Shown here in pieces: positions 18,662-26,630 of a DNA stretch of 64,000 bases. Below the pieces are notes generated by a model. That model worked only from the letters and a program-made list of their open reading frames with translations. It was not told the DNA's origin and made no database searches. Both the position numbers and the translations under genes were made by a program. The first letter of the stretch is position 1. Every line of letters begins with the position of its first letter. Where the stretch lies: positions 5,890,001-5,954,000 of the forward strand of contig NZ_CP049868.1 in NCBI RefSeq assembly GCF_011303555.1, given 5' to 3'. The stretch is from Pedobacter sp. HDW13 (lineage in GTDB: Bacteria > Bacteroidota > Bacteroidia > Sphingobacteriales > Sphingobacteriaceae).

Positions 18662-19228
18662 TTAAATGGCCGATCTGTCAGCCGCGAGATGCCTGAAGCT
18701 TTTTACAGCCTGATACAATAGTGTTTCTACGGTTCTTACAGATATTCCCAATATTTCCGAAATCATATTTTTTTCGAGCAAGTCTATCCGGCTCATTAAA
18801 AGTACCTCGCGCTGGCGCCCAGGCAATAAATTAATTAAATTTATAATCTCAGAATATGATTCGCGACTAGCAAGCAGATCGTGTGGATTTAAGTAAGTAT
18901 CGGGATAATTTAAGCTATCTTCATGATCGTTTAAACTGAGGGTATTTAATTTCACCCGTTGTATTTCGTTAAATGAAAGATTCTTGGCCGAAGCAAAAAG
19001 ATATTTCCTGATCGATTTGATCTGTAGCTCATTCCGTTTGTCCCACAGTTTCATAAACAAATCTGCTATAAGTTCTTCAGCTTTGTTATAATCCCTGATG
19101 TAAATAGATGTAAACTTACATAAGGCGGGGTAATACCTGTTGAATAGGGTTTCAAGAGCAAGACTATCCTCATTGATTAACAAAGACACTAAATCTTCGT
19201 CACTTTTGCCAAAATACATATCCTTCAT
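18662..19228 (-). CDS. ECF RNA polymerase sigma factor (FecI-like)
   Basis: A 188-residue sigma-70-family protein. Region 2 runs LETLFNRYYPALCKFTSIYIRDYNKAEELIADLFMKLW, and region 4 runs LPGRQREVLLMSRIDLLEKNMISEILGISVRTVETLLYQA. It lacks regions 1 and 3, as ECF factors do. It should direct transcription of the SusCD locus when released by the adjacent FecR protein; there is a 123-bp gap to the fecR gene. Confidence 0.93.
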   Translation of the reverse strand: MKDMYFGKSDEDLVSLLINEDSLALETLFNRYYPALCKFTSIYIRDYNKAEELIADLFMKLWDKRNELQIKSIRKYLFASAKNLSFNEIQRVKLNTLSLNDHEDSLNYPDTYLNPHDLLASRESYSEIINLINLLPGRQREVLLMSRIDLLEKNMISEILGISVRTVETLLYQAVKSFRHLAADRSAI

Positions 19229-19291
19229 CTGGTAGCAAAATTAGACTGCTAACGTTAGGGAATTATTAAGAAGACTTTGCGTTTAGGTTAC

Positions 19292-20521
19292 CTATGTATT
19301 AATTTGGTTGGATTCATATTTAAAAACATATTTCTTATACAGCTTGTTCAACGAAAAAACACGTTCCAAAATAATTAATCCCACAACTGGAAATATGAGT
19401 AACTCCAGAATATTAAACTGGTAAAAAAAGAAAGCAAAAAGCACAATCAGCCTAAAACATTCCAGGTAATAAATCCACCTGCGCTGTTCTAACAATGCGC
19501 CGATGTTAACGAGAGTAATGAGGATAAAACTTAAAATAGCCGCTTTATTAACCCCAGTTAGAAATTGGTAATACATGGTGGCAAAGGTTAACAAATCTAC
19601 CACCAGCAAAAGCTGTAAATTTAAATAGATTTTGAATGTAGGTTTACTGGCAGGTGCTATCTTATCCTGGAAATAACGCTTTTCCAAAACCGGCCTGATA
19701 TTCTGATCCATTAAGGCCGGGCTTCCAAAAACAGCATTCCACTTGGCCTTAAAACCACTTGCTCGCCTGTAAGCCTCTCCTATCTCGAGGTAATAATGAA
19801 AATGTTGCCACAAAAAGCTATAACTTTTAATGGGATGCGTTAACCCATACTTAGGAGCTTCCTCTTCAGCTTGGAAAGTCCCGAAAAGCTTATCCCAAAA
19901 AACAAAAACATCGCCATAATTTTTATCCAGGTATTTTTCATCCGATGCATGATGCACGCCATGCAATGAAGGCGTAATCAGTACGTTTTCCAGCCAGCCA
20001 ATTTTGCCAATTAGTTGTGTATGCGTAAAAAAAGAATAAGCCCCATGTGCCAATAATATGGCAATAATCATATTGGGATGAAAACCGATTAACGGCAGTA
20101 TACACCAAAAAACATTGCGAAAAACGGCCTGAATAGTCGTAATCCGTGCGGCTGCAGAAAGATTAAATTCTTCGCTTTGGTGGTGTACTATATGTGCCGC
20201 CCATAAAAAGTTAATTTCGTGCCCTAACCTGTGGTACCAGTACCAAACCAAATCGGTTGATAGCAGTAATAAAATCCACACGTACCAGGCTGTAGAAATA
20301 TTAAACAAGGCATAATTTGCATATACCCATTGGTATACCTGATAAAAACTGGCTGCTATAAACAAATTCAATAAACGCTCGGCAATACCTACACTAAAAT
20401 TTGCCACTGTACTTTCGTATTTAAAAACCTTAGCCCTCTTTTGGTGCTGAGCTATTTTAAATTCAATAAAAACGAAAATAAAAAACGCAGGAATAGCAAA
20501 TGCAAGGTAGTTTACCGTCAT
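19292..20521 (-). CDS. Sterol desaturase/fatty acid hydroxylase-family membrane protein
   Basis: 409 residues from MTVNYLAFAI; an upstream frame adds 20 residues with no support. Multi-spanning, with the three histidine boxes of the di-iron hydroxylase family: HRLGH, HIVHH and HGVHH, followed by HPIKSYSFLWQ. The C-terminal third is four further membrane segments, which resembles alkylglycerol monooxygenase-type members rather than short sterol desaturases. It probably hydroxylates or cleaves a membrane lipid using O2. Encoded just upstream of the sigma factor on the same strand, but with no evident link beyond a possible lipid theme. Confidence 0.85.
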   Translation of the reverse strand: MTVNYLAFAIPAFFIFVFIEFKIAQHQKRAKVFKYESTVANFSVGIAERLLNLFIAASFYQVYQWVYANYALFNISTAWYVWILLLLSTDLVWYWYHRLGHEINFLWAAHIVHHQSEEFNLSAAARITTIQAVFRNVFWCILPLIGFHPNMIIAILLAHGAYSFFTHTQLIGKIGWLENVLITPSLHGVHHASDEKYLDKNYGDVFVFWDKLFGTFQAEEEAPKYGLTHPIKSYSFLWQHFHYYLEIGEAYRRASGFKAKWNAVFGSPALMDQNIRPVLEKRYFQDKIAPASKPTFKIYLNLQLLLVVDLLTFATMYYQFLTGVNKAAILSFILITLVNIGALLEQRRWIYYLECFRLIVLFAFFFYQFNILELLIFPVVGLIILERVFSLNKLYKKYVFKYESNQINT

Positions 20522-20684
20522 AACAGTTTTAATATTTTTAAGTTTAACGCTGCAAACATAAATATATTCTACTAAATACATAGATTTTATAGATTTATTT
20601 TATTACATATTGATTACTACTATATCTATTTATAGTTTGCCGTTTTAAAATATTTGCAGAACTTCGATCCCATAAATACATACT

Positions 20685-21443
20685 ATGGCTACACAGAAAA
20701 AAGTTGACAATAACAATATATTATCTATCGATATTGGCGGCACAAGTATTAAATCGGTGCTGTTGGATGAAAGCGGCAACATGCTTAACGAATATGTAAA
20801 AAGTAAAACACCGCCAGAGGCTACACCTAAGGATATTGTTAGCGGAATAGCAGAACTGGTAAAACCTTTCCCTCAAACCTACAACCGGATTTCGATTGGT
20901 TTTCCAGGTTATGTTAAAAATGGCGTGGTTAAAACGGCCCCTAACCTGGCTAAAAACAAGTGGGAAGATATAGATCTGGCACAGCGCGTAGCCAATGTAT
21001 TGGGGCACCCCGTGCGTTTGGTTAACGATGCCGACCAGCAAGGTTTGGGCGTGGTAGCTGGCAAAGGCTTTGAAATTGTTTTTACCGTAGGTACAGGCTT
21101 TGGTACAGCTTTATTATTTGATGGCGAACTGTTGCCTCACTTAGAACTGGCCCACTTTCCCATTAGTAAAGAAGAAGATTACGACGATTATATTGGCAAT
21201 AAAGCCTTTGAAAAAATTGGTGCTGAGCGCTGGAACAAAAGGCTAAAAAAGGTAATCGAAACCTATAAAACAGTATTTAATTACGATACGCTCTACATAG
21301 GTGGTGGTAATTCGAAGCAGATTGATTTTAAACTCGAAAGTAATATTAAGATTGTAACCAACCGCGATGGCATTAAAGGTGGTGCAAAACTCTGGAAACT
21401 GGCCGATAAGTACAATATTTTCACGGTATCTCCAAAAAAATAG
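20685..21443 (+). CDS. ppgK: Polyphosphate glucokinase (ROK family)
   Basis: A 252-residue ROK-type sugar kinase: phosphate motif SIDIGGTSIKSVLL, ISIGFPGYVKNGVV, sugar-site VNDADQQGLG and the adenosine/phosphate motif FTVGTGFGTALLFDG. The short length and LELAHFPISKEEDYDDYIG segment fit polyphosphate-dependent glucokinases better than ATP glucokinases. It would make glucose-6-phosphate for the zwf-pgl-gnd genes that follow, while ppk1 on the facing strand makes polyphosphate. The phosphoryl donor is inferred from family resemblance. Confidence 0.8.
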   Translation: MATQKKVDNNNILSIDIGGTSIKSVLLDESGNMLNEYVKSKTPPEATPKDIVSGIAELVKPFPQTYNRISIGFPGYVKNGVVKTAPNLAKNKWEDIDLAQRVANVLGHPVRLVNDADQQGLGVVAGKGFEIVFTVGTGFGTALLFDGELLPHLELAHFPISKEEDYDDYIGNKAFEKIGAERWNKRLKKVIETYKTVFNYDTLYIGGGNSKQIDFKLESNIKIVTNRDGIKGGAKLWKLADKYNIFTVSPKK

Positions 21444-21514
21444 CACTACTTTATAAATTCACTGTTTATTACAATCTTTTAACAACAAAATCTGCAATAT
21501 TAATTTGTAAACCC

Positions 21515-21522
21515 TATTTTTG
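21515..21522 (+). promoter_or_regulatory. Bacteroidota-type -7 element before gnd
   Basis: TATTTTTG matches TAnnTTTG, 22 bp before the gnd start codon. A matching -33 is not clear. It suggests the gnd-zwf-pgl genes have their own promoter separate from ppgK. Confidence 0.45.
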
Positions 21523-21544
21523 GGTGCATTCAAAAAAATAAAAA

Positions 21545-22960
21545 ATGGCAAATAACGATTCGAAAAAATATAAATTGGGAATGATTGGTTTAGGCACTAT
21601 GGGCCGTAACCTTTTGTTAAACATGGCTGATAAAGGTTTCTCGGTAACCGGTTATGATAAAGACACCAAAATGATTGCTAAGCTTGAAGAAGAAGGCAAA
21701 GCACATCAGCTGGAAGGATTTAACAACATTGAAAGCTTTATTTCGAGCTTACAAACACCGCGTACCCTGATTTTATTGGTACCTGCAGGCCCGATTGTAG
21801 ATAGCGTTATTGCCGAATTGAAACCACTTTTAAGTAAAGGCGATATTATTATCGATAGCGGAAACTCACATTTTACCGATACTAACCGCCGTGTAGATGA
21901 ACTTGAAAAAGATGGTTTACATTTCTTTGGTATGGGTATTTCTGGTGGTGAAGAAGGTGCGCGTTTCGGTCCGAGTATGATGCCAGGCGGTGATAAACAG
22001 GCCTACAACGTAGTAAAAGATGTTTTTGATGCCGTAGCAGCTAAAGTTGGTACCGATCCTTGCGTAACTTACATTGGCCCGGGTGCTTCTGGTCACTTTG
22101 TAAAAATGGTACACAATGGTATCGAGTATGCCATTATGGAACTGATTGCCGAAGTATATGGTATTCTTAAAAATGGCCTGGGTTATTCGAACGAGGAGAT
22201 TTATAAGGTATTCAAAAAATGGAATGAAGGTAAATTGCAGTCCTTCTTGCTAGAAATTACTGCGGAAATTTTCTTGGTTAAAGATACTGAAACCCAAAAC
22301 GATCTTTTAGATCAGATTAAAGACGAGGCTCGTTCAAAGGGAACCGGAAAATGGACTTCAGAAGTTTCTATGGAACTTCAGTTACCTGTACCAACCATTA
22401 ACGAAGCTGTTTCTAACCGAGATTTATCTAAGTTTAAAAAATTAAGGGTATCGCTTGAAGAAGCATTTGGTAAAAAAGACACTAAAATCGATGTTACCGT
22501 TGAAGAATTAGAAGATGCTTTCTATTTCTCTATGATCAGCGCTTATGCACAAGGTATGCACTTATTGGTGCAGGCATCAAAAGAATACCAGTACGATTTA
22601 CAATTGCAGGAAATAGCAAAAATCTGGCGTGGTGGCTGTATCATCAGAGCTACTTTCTTAGCCGATATCTATAAAGCTTACGATAACAACAATGCTTTAG
22701 AACACCTTTTTGGTGATGCCGGAATCCAGCAGATCATTAAAGGTACTTTAGCGGGAACACGCAAAACAATAGCTGCCTGTATTAACTCTGGCTTAGGCAT
22801 CCCTGCATTTGCTTCTACGCTAACCTATTTCGATACCATTACCACTGGCCGTATGCCTTCTAATTTAATACAAGCTCAAAGAGATTTCTTTGGGGCACAC
22901 ACTTTTGAACGTATTGATAAAGATGGTGTTTTCCATGCCGATTGGAATAAATTATCATAA
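21545..22960 (+). CDS. gnd: 6-phosphogluconate dehydrogenase (decarboxylating)
   Basis: 471 residues, the usual length of the dimeric long form. Rossmann motif GMIGLGTMGRNLLLNMADKG, substrate/catalytic stretch GISGGEEGARFGPSMMPGG, and KMVHNGIEYAIMELIAE with catalytic Lys and His; the C-terminal all-helical domain ends near QAQRDFFGAHTFERID. It oxidises 6-phosphogluconate to ribulose-5-phosphate, CO2 and NADPH. First of a gnd-zwf-pgl cluster, 30 bp before zwf. Confidence 0.95.
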   Translation: MANNDSKKYKLGMIGLGTMGRNLLLNMADKGFSVTGYDKDTKMIAKLEEEGKAHQLEGFNNIESFISSLQTPRTLILLVPAGPIVDSVIAELKPLLSKGDIIIDSGNSHFTDTNRRVDELEKDGLHFFGMGISGGEEGARFGPSMMPGGDKQAYNVVKDVFDAVAAKVGTDPCVTYIGPGASGHFVKMVHNGIEYAIMELIAEVYGILKNGLGYSNEEIYKVFKKWNEGKLQSFLLEITAEIFLVKDTETQNDLLDQIKDEARSKGTGKWTSEVSMELQLPVPTINEAVSNRDLSKFKKLRVSLEEAFGKKDTKIDVTVEELEDAFYFSMISAYAQGMHLLVQASKEYQYDLQLQEIAKIWRGGCIIRATFLADIYKAYDNNNALEHLFGDAGIQQIIKGTLAGTRKTIAACINSGLGIPAFASTLTYFDTITTGRMPSNLIQAQRDFFGAHTFERIDKDGVFHADWNKLS

Positions 22961-22990
22961 ACTATACTAGACTCACGGAGAAAAAATAAA

Positions 22991-24505
22991 ATGAAAACTA
23001 AAACCGCATTAAACCCGACCATATTCGTAATATTTGGCGGAACAGGTGATTTAAACAAAAGAAAATTAGCGCCTGCCCTATACAATTTATTTATGGAGGG
23101 TTACATGCCAAATAAGTTTGCCATTATTGGTACCGGTAGAACCGAATTTACTGATGATAGCTACAAAGCTGCCCTGGAAGATGCTGTTAACCAATTTTCG
23201 CGTAGCGGAAAAGTTAAAAAAGACAGATGGGATGATTTTGGAAACACCATTCACTATTGCCCAACTGATTTTGCGCAGCCTAAAACATTCGAAAACCTTA
23301 AAGCAGCAGTAGAAAAATACCAGAAAGAATATGGTGTTGGCACACAGGTAATTTTCTACCTTGCCGTTGCACCTAACTTCTTCCCTATTATTGCCGAGTG
23401 TTTACAGAAATATAAACTTACGCAAGATGAAGATAACAGCAGAATCGTAATCGAAAAACCTTTCGGTCATGATTTAGAATCTGCAAAAGAGCTGAATACT
23501 TTATTGAGCACCATTTTTACCGAAAAACAGATCTACCGTATCGATCATTATTTAGGTAAGGAAACTGTTCAGAACATGATGGCTTTCCGTTTCGCTAATG
23601 CGTTATTCGAACCACTTTGGAACAGATCTTATATCGACCACGTACAGATTTCAGTAACCGAACAGTTGGGTGTTGGAGATCGTGGTGGTTACTATGAAGG
23701 TTCGGGTGCTTTAAGAGACATGATCCAGAATCACTTGTTACAGCTACTCTGCCTGATTGGAATGGAAGCCCCGATTAATTTTGACGCCGATGAGATCAGA
23801 AACCGTAAGGTAGAAGTTTTAAAAGCCATGCGTCCATTCTCTGCCGAAGATATCCGTTTCCATACCGTTCGTGGTCAATACAGCAAAGGCTGGGTTGAAG
23901 GCAAGGAGGTTCCGGGTTACCGTCAGGAGAAAGGTGTTGATGATCATTCAAATACAGAAACATTTGCGGCGGTTAAGTTCCATATCGATAACTGGAGATG
24001 GCAGGGCATTCCGTTCTACTTAAGAACAGGAAAACGCTTAAACCAAACTTCATCGTTAATTACTATCCAGTTCAGAGATGTACCACACCAGATTTTCTCT
24101 TCAGGTGTAACTGAAAACTGGCAACAAAACCGTTTGGTAATCAGTATTCAGCCAGAAATGAGTATCCGTATGCAAGTACAGGCTAAACGTCCTGGATTAG
24201 ATATGGTATTAAACCCGGTTGATATGGTTTTCGATTACAAAGGAACTTACGAAGGTGATACCCCCGAAGCTTACGAAACTTTGTTACTGGATGCAATGAT
24301 GGGCGATCAAACCCTGTTTATGCGCGGCGATCAAGTAGAAGCAGCTTGGGAATTGGTGATGCCGATCTTAAACACCTGGGAAAGCAAAAAATCAATCAAT
24401 TTCCCTAACTACCCTGCCGATAGCTGGGGACCTGAAGAAGCTGAAGCACTGATTGCAAGAGATGGTTTCCATTGGTTTAACCTGCCACTGAAGAATAAGG
24501 ATTAA
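22991..24505 (+). CDS. zwf: Glucose-6-phosphate 1-dehydrogenase
   Basis: 504 residues. NADP-binding motif FVIFGGTGDLNKRKLAPALYNL, active-site signature RIDHYLGKETVQN with the catalytic His region, and EKPFGHD. Length and domains are standard. First step of the oxidative pentose phosphate pathway, supplying NADPH. It lies between gnd and pgl; a perfect 25-bp inverted repeat separates it from pgl. Confidence 0.95.
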   Translation: MKTKTALNPTIFVIFGGTGDLNKRKLAPALYNLFMEGYMPNKFAIIGTGRTEFTDDSYKAALEDAVNQFSRSGKVKKDRWDDFGNTIHYCPTDFAQPKTFENLKAAVEKYQKEYGVGTQVIFYLAVAPNFFPIIAECLQKYKLTQDEDNSRIVIEKPFGHDLESAKELNTLLSTIFTEKQIYRIDHYLGKETVQNMMAFRFANALFEPLWNRSYIDHVQISVTEQLGVGDRGGYYEGSGALRDMIQNHLLQLLCLIGMEAPINFDADEIRNRKVEVLKAMRPFSAEDIRFHTVRGQYSKGWVEGKEVPGYRQEKGVDDHSNTETFAAVKFHIDNWRWQGIPFYLRTGKRLNQTSSLITIQFRDVPHQIFSSGVTENWQQNRLVISIQPEMSIRMQVQAKRPGLDMVLNPVDMVFDYKGTYEGDTPEAYETLLLDAMMGDQTLFMRGDQVEAAWELVMPILNTWESKKSINFPNYPADSWGPEEAEALIARDGFHWFNLPLKNKD

Positions 24506-24515
24506 ACAAAAAACC

Positions 24516-24600
24516 CGTCATTGCGAGGTACGAAGCAATCCTACTACGTTTGTTGTTCAAAACCAGACGCTTTAAGATTGCTTCGTACCTCGCAATGACG
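24516..24600. repeat. Palindromic repeat, GTCATTGCGAGG family
   Basis: Perfect inverted repeat with 25-bp arms (24516-24540 and 24576-24600, starting CGTCATTGCGAGG) and a 35-bp loop. It fills most of the zwf-pgl gap. Elements with this sequence recur between genes in many bacteria, probably spread by REP-associated transposases; none of those is in this window. In RNA it would fold into a very stable hairpin inside the operon message. Confidence 0.9.
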
Positions 24601-24614
24601 ATTAACTTATAAAA

Positions 24615-25340
24615 ATGAATCTACTTATATACAAAACCCTCGAAGAGTTAAACCAGGATTTAGCTGACTACGTAATCAAAATCGCTGAAATGTCGATTGA
24701 AGAAAACGATCGCTTCAATTTTGTTTTAACCGGAGGAAGTTCTCCAAAAGCCTTATATCACCTTTTGGCTACAGAGTGCCAACACAGAATTGACTGGGAA
24801 AAAGTTTATTTCTTTTTCGGCGATGAGCGTAATGTACCCGCCAACGATGATAACTACAATGGATTAATGGCTAAAAAAGCAATTTTAGATCCATTGGGCA
24901 TTAAAGAAGATCATATTTTTTATGTAGATACCACTTTAGCACCTGAAAAAGCGGCTATAGAATATAAAAAAGCAATTGATAAGCATTTTAATGGCGAAGA
25001 TATTGCGTTCGATCTTATTCTTTTAGGTATGGGCGATGATGCACACACGGCATCTATCTTCCCACATACTACTTTGGTTAAAGATGAGGAGGTAAACGTA
25101 GCTTCGGTATTTGTTGAGAAATTAGATACCTATCGCATCAGCTTTACTGCACCATTAATTAACAAGGCAGATAATGTGGCCTTTTTAGTTTTCGGCGAGA
25201 ATAAGGCTGAGGCTTTAAAGCACGTGATTGGCGATGAGCAGAAAGATGTAAATACCTACCCTTCTCAACTGATCAATCCAATTGACGGAAAATTAACCTG
25301 GTTTACCGACGAGGCAGCTACAAAATTATTAGAAGATTAA
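24615..25340 (+). CDS. pgl: 6-phosphogluconolactonase
   Basis: 241 residues, DevB/SOL type. NFVLTGGSSPKALYHLL near residue 40 is the N-terminal phosphate-binding loop, VYFFFGDERNVPANDDNYNG the second signature, and LILLGMGDDAHTASIFP the catalytic stretch. It hydrolyses the lactone made by Zwf. Six bases before the next gene. Confidence 0.93.
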   Translation: MNLLIYKTLEELNQDLADYVIKIAEMSIEENDRFNFVLTGGSSPKALYHLLATECQHRIDWEKVYFFFGDERNVPANDDNYNGLMAKKAILDPLGIKEDHIFYVDTTLAPEKAAIEYKKAIDKHFNGEDIAFDLILLGMGDDAHTASIFPHTTLVKDEEVNVASVFVEKLDTYRISFTAPLINKADNVAFLVFGENKAEALKHVIGDEQKDVNTYPSQLINPIDGKLTWFTDEAATKLLED

Positions 25341-25346
25341 AATACC

Positions 25347-25703
25347 ATGTCTGACGAGCAACAATTATCAGACTTTTTAAACGGAAAAACGGAATATACC
25401 TTAGGGTTATTCCGTTTTTTTATTGCACAACTTACCGGGTTGGGCACAGTTAACTTACGTCCTACTAAATCGATGGTTGCCATTGAAGGCAAAAAAAGCT
25501 TTGCCTACATTACCCAACTGGGTAAAAATTTCATCCATGTCGTTATTCCTTTCGATAAAGCTTATGAAGACAACCTTTGCTTTACCAAAATTGTACAGGT
25601 ACCTGGAACCAATCAGTTTAACCATCATTTAAGGATCTTTTTTGAAGAAGATGTAAATGATGAAGTGAAAGGATTTCTGAAAATGGCTATGGAAAACGAC
25701 TAG
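25347..25703 (+). CDS. DUF5655-like small protein
   Basis: 118 residues, no signal peptide or membrane segment. The pattern VNLRPTKSMVAIEGKKSFAYITQLG followed by a short strand and FNHHLRIFFEEDVNDEVKGFLKMA resembles DUF5655-type proteins of unknown function. It is the last gene of the pentose-phosphate cluster, 6 bp after pgl, so it is co-transcribed; any role in the pathway is not shown. Confidence 0.6.
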   Translation: MSDEQQLSDFLNGKTEYTLGLFRFFIAQLTGLGTVNLRPTKSMVAIEGKKSFAYITQLGKNFIHVVIPFDKAYEDNLCFTKIVQVPGTNQFNHHLRIFFEEDVNDEVKGFLKMAMEND

Positions 25704-25709
25704 CTGGCC

Positions 25710-25733
25710 TTGGCTCGTGCAGACACGAACCAA
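25710..25733. terminator. Hairpin between convergent operons
   Basis: TTGGCTCGTG (25710-25719) pairs with CACGAACCAA (25724-25733) with one mismatch and a 4-base loop. It lies between the converging pentose-phosphate and ppk1-ppx operons. There is no U run, so termination strength is uncertain. Confidence 0.45.
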
Positions 25734-25748
25734 GAACTAGCAACCAAC

Positions 25749-26630
25749 TTAATCCAGTTTTTCTTCTATCAACAGCTTAATGATACCATCAGCTAATCCT
25801 ACCTTCGGCACATAAATTTGCTTAATGCCCGTCCATTTCATTAAGGTCAGGTAAATCTCGCAGGCTGGAATAATTACATCGGCACGATCAGGATTTAAGC
25901 CCAAAGTGTTGATCCGTTCCTTTAAGGAGTAACTGGTTAACTTATTGTACATCGCATTGAGCTTTTGCAGTGACAAAGGCGCGTTTTCCTTCTCGTCCGA
26001 CATGCGGAAAAGCTTGTTAATGTTTCCACCCGTTCCAATACCAGCCAAATGTTTGTAAGCTTTGGTATGCTCTTTTACCCAGTCTTTCATTTCATCCCAG
26101 GTTTCTTCCTTATCCTGATTATCAAGCATCCTGATGGTACCGATATTGAACGATCTCGAAGCCTCGGGCACCCCCTTTACAAAGACAGATAATTCGGTAC
26201 TACCACCACCTACATCAATGTACAGGTAGGTTTTATTCTCATCCAGTTCCTCTTCAATATGGTTGGCGTAAATAATATTGGCTTCACGTTGTCCTTCGAT
26301 AATTTCCAGCGTCACATCGGTTTGTTGCTTAATCAGCTTTACAATATCCTGTCCGTTGTTGGCTTCACGCATAGCTGAAGTTGCACAGGCCAGGTATTCG
26401 GAAACGTGATAAACATCCATCAGGTTTTTAAAAGCCGTCATGGTTTTTACCAGATCTGCCGATTTTTTCTCAGAAATATGCTGATCCAAAAAAGCATCAT
26501 CGCCAAGCCTTAATGGCACACGGATGAGTGTATTTTTCTTGTATTTGTATTTTCCGTCCTGTTTGCTGATATCGGCAATGAGTAACCTCACGGCGTTCGA
26601 ACCGATATCTATAGCTGCGTATCTTAACAT
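25749..26630 (-). CDS. ppx: Exopolyphosphatase / Ppx-GppA family phosphatase
   Basis: 293 residues, the short ASKHA-fold form lacking the C-terminal HD domain. YAAIDIGSNAVRLLIADI is the first phosphate motif, LYIDVGGGSTELSVF the second, and HLAGIGTGGNINKLF the third. It would remove phosphate from polyphosphate ends or hydrolyse pppGpp. Its start codon overlaps the ppk1 stop by one base, so the pair is translationally coupled. Confidence 0.9.
   Translation of the reverse strand: MLRYAAIDIGSNAVRLLIADISKQDGKYKYKKNTLIRVPLRLGDDAFLDQHISEKKSADLVKTMTAFKNLMDVYHVSEYLACATSAMREANNGQDIVKLIKQQTDVTLEIIEGQREANIIYANHIEEELDENKTYLYIDVGGGSTELSVFVKGVPEASRSFNIGTIRMLDNQDKEETWDEMKDWVKEHTKAYKHLAGIGTGGNINKLFRMSDEKENAPLSLQKLNAMYNKLTSYSLKERINTLGLNPDRADVIIPACEIYLTLMKWTGIKQIYVPKVGLADGIIKLLIEEKLD

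Noticed and set aside
6679..19228. Reading the SusCD locus as a glycan-utilisation locus
   Set aside because: No glycoside hydrolase, polysaccharide lyase or sulfatase lies within it; the GH92 and GH29 genes are over 20 kb away and stand alone.
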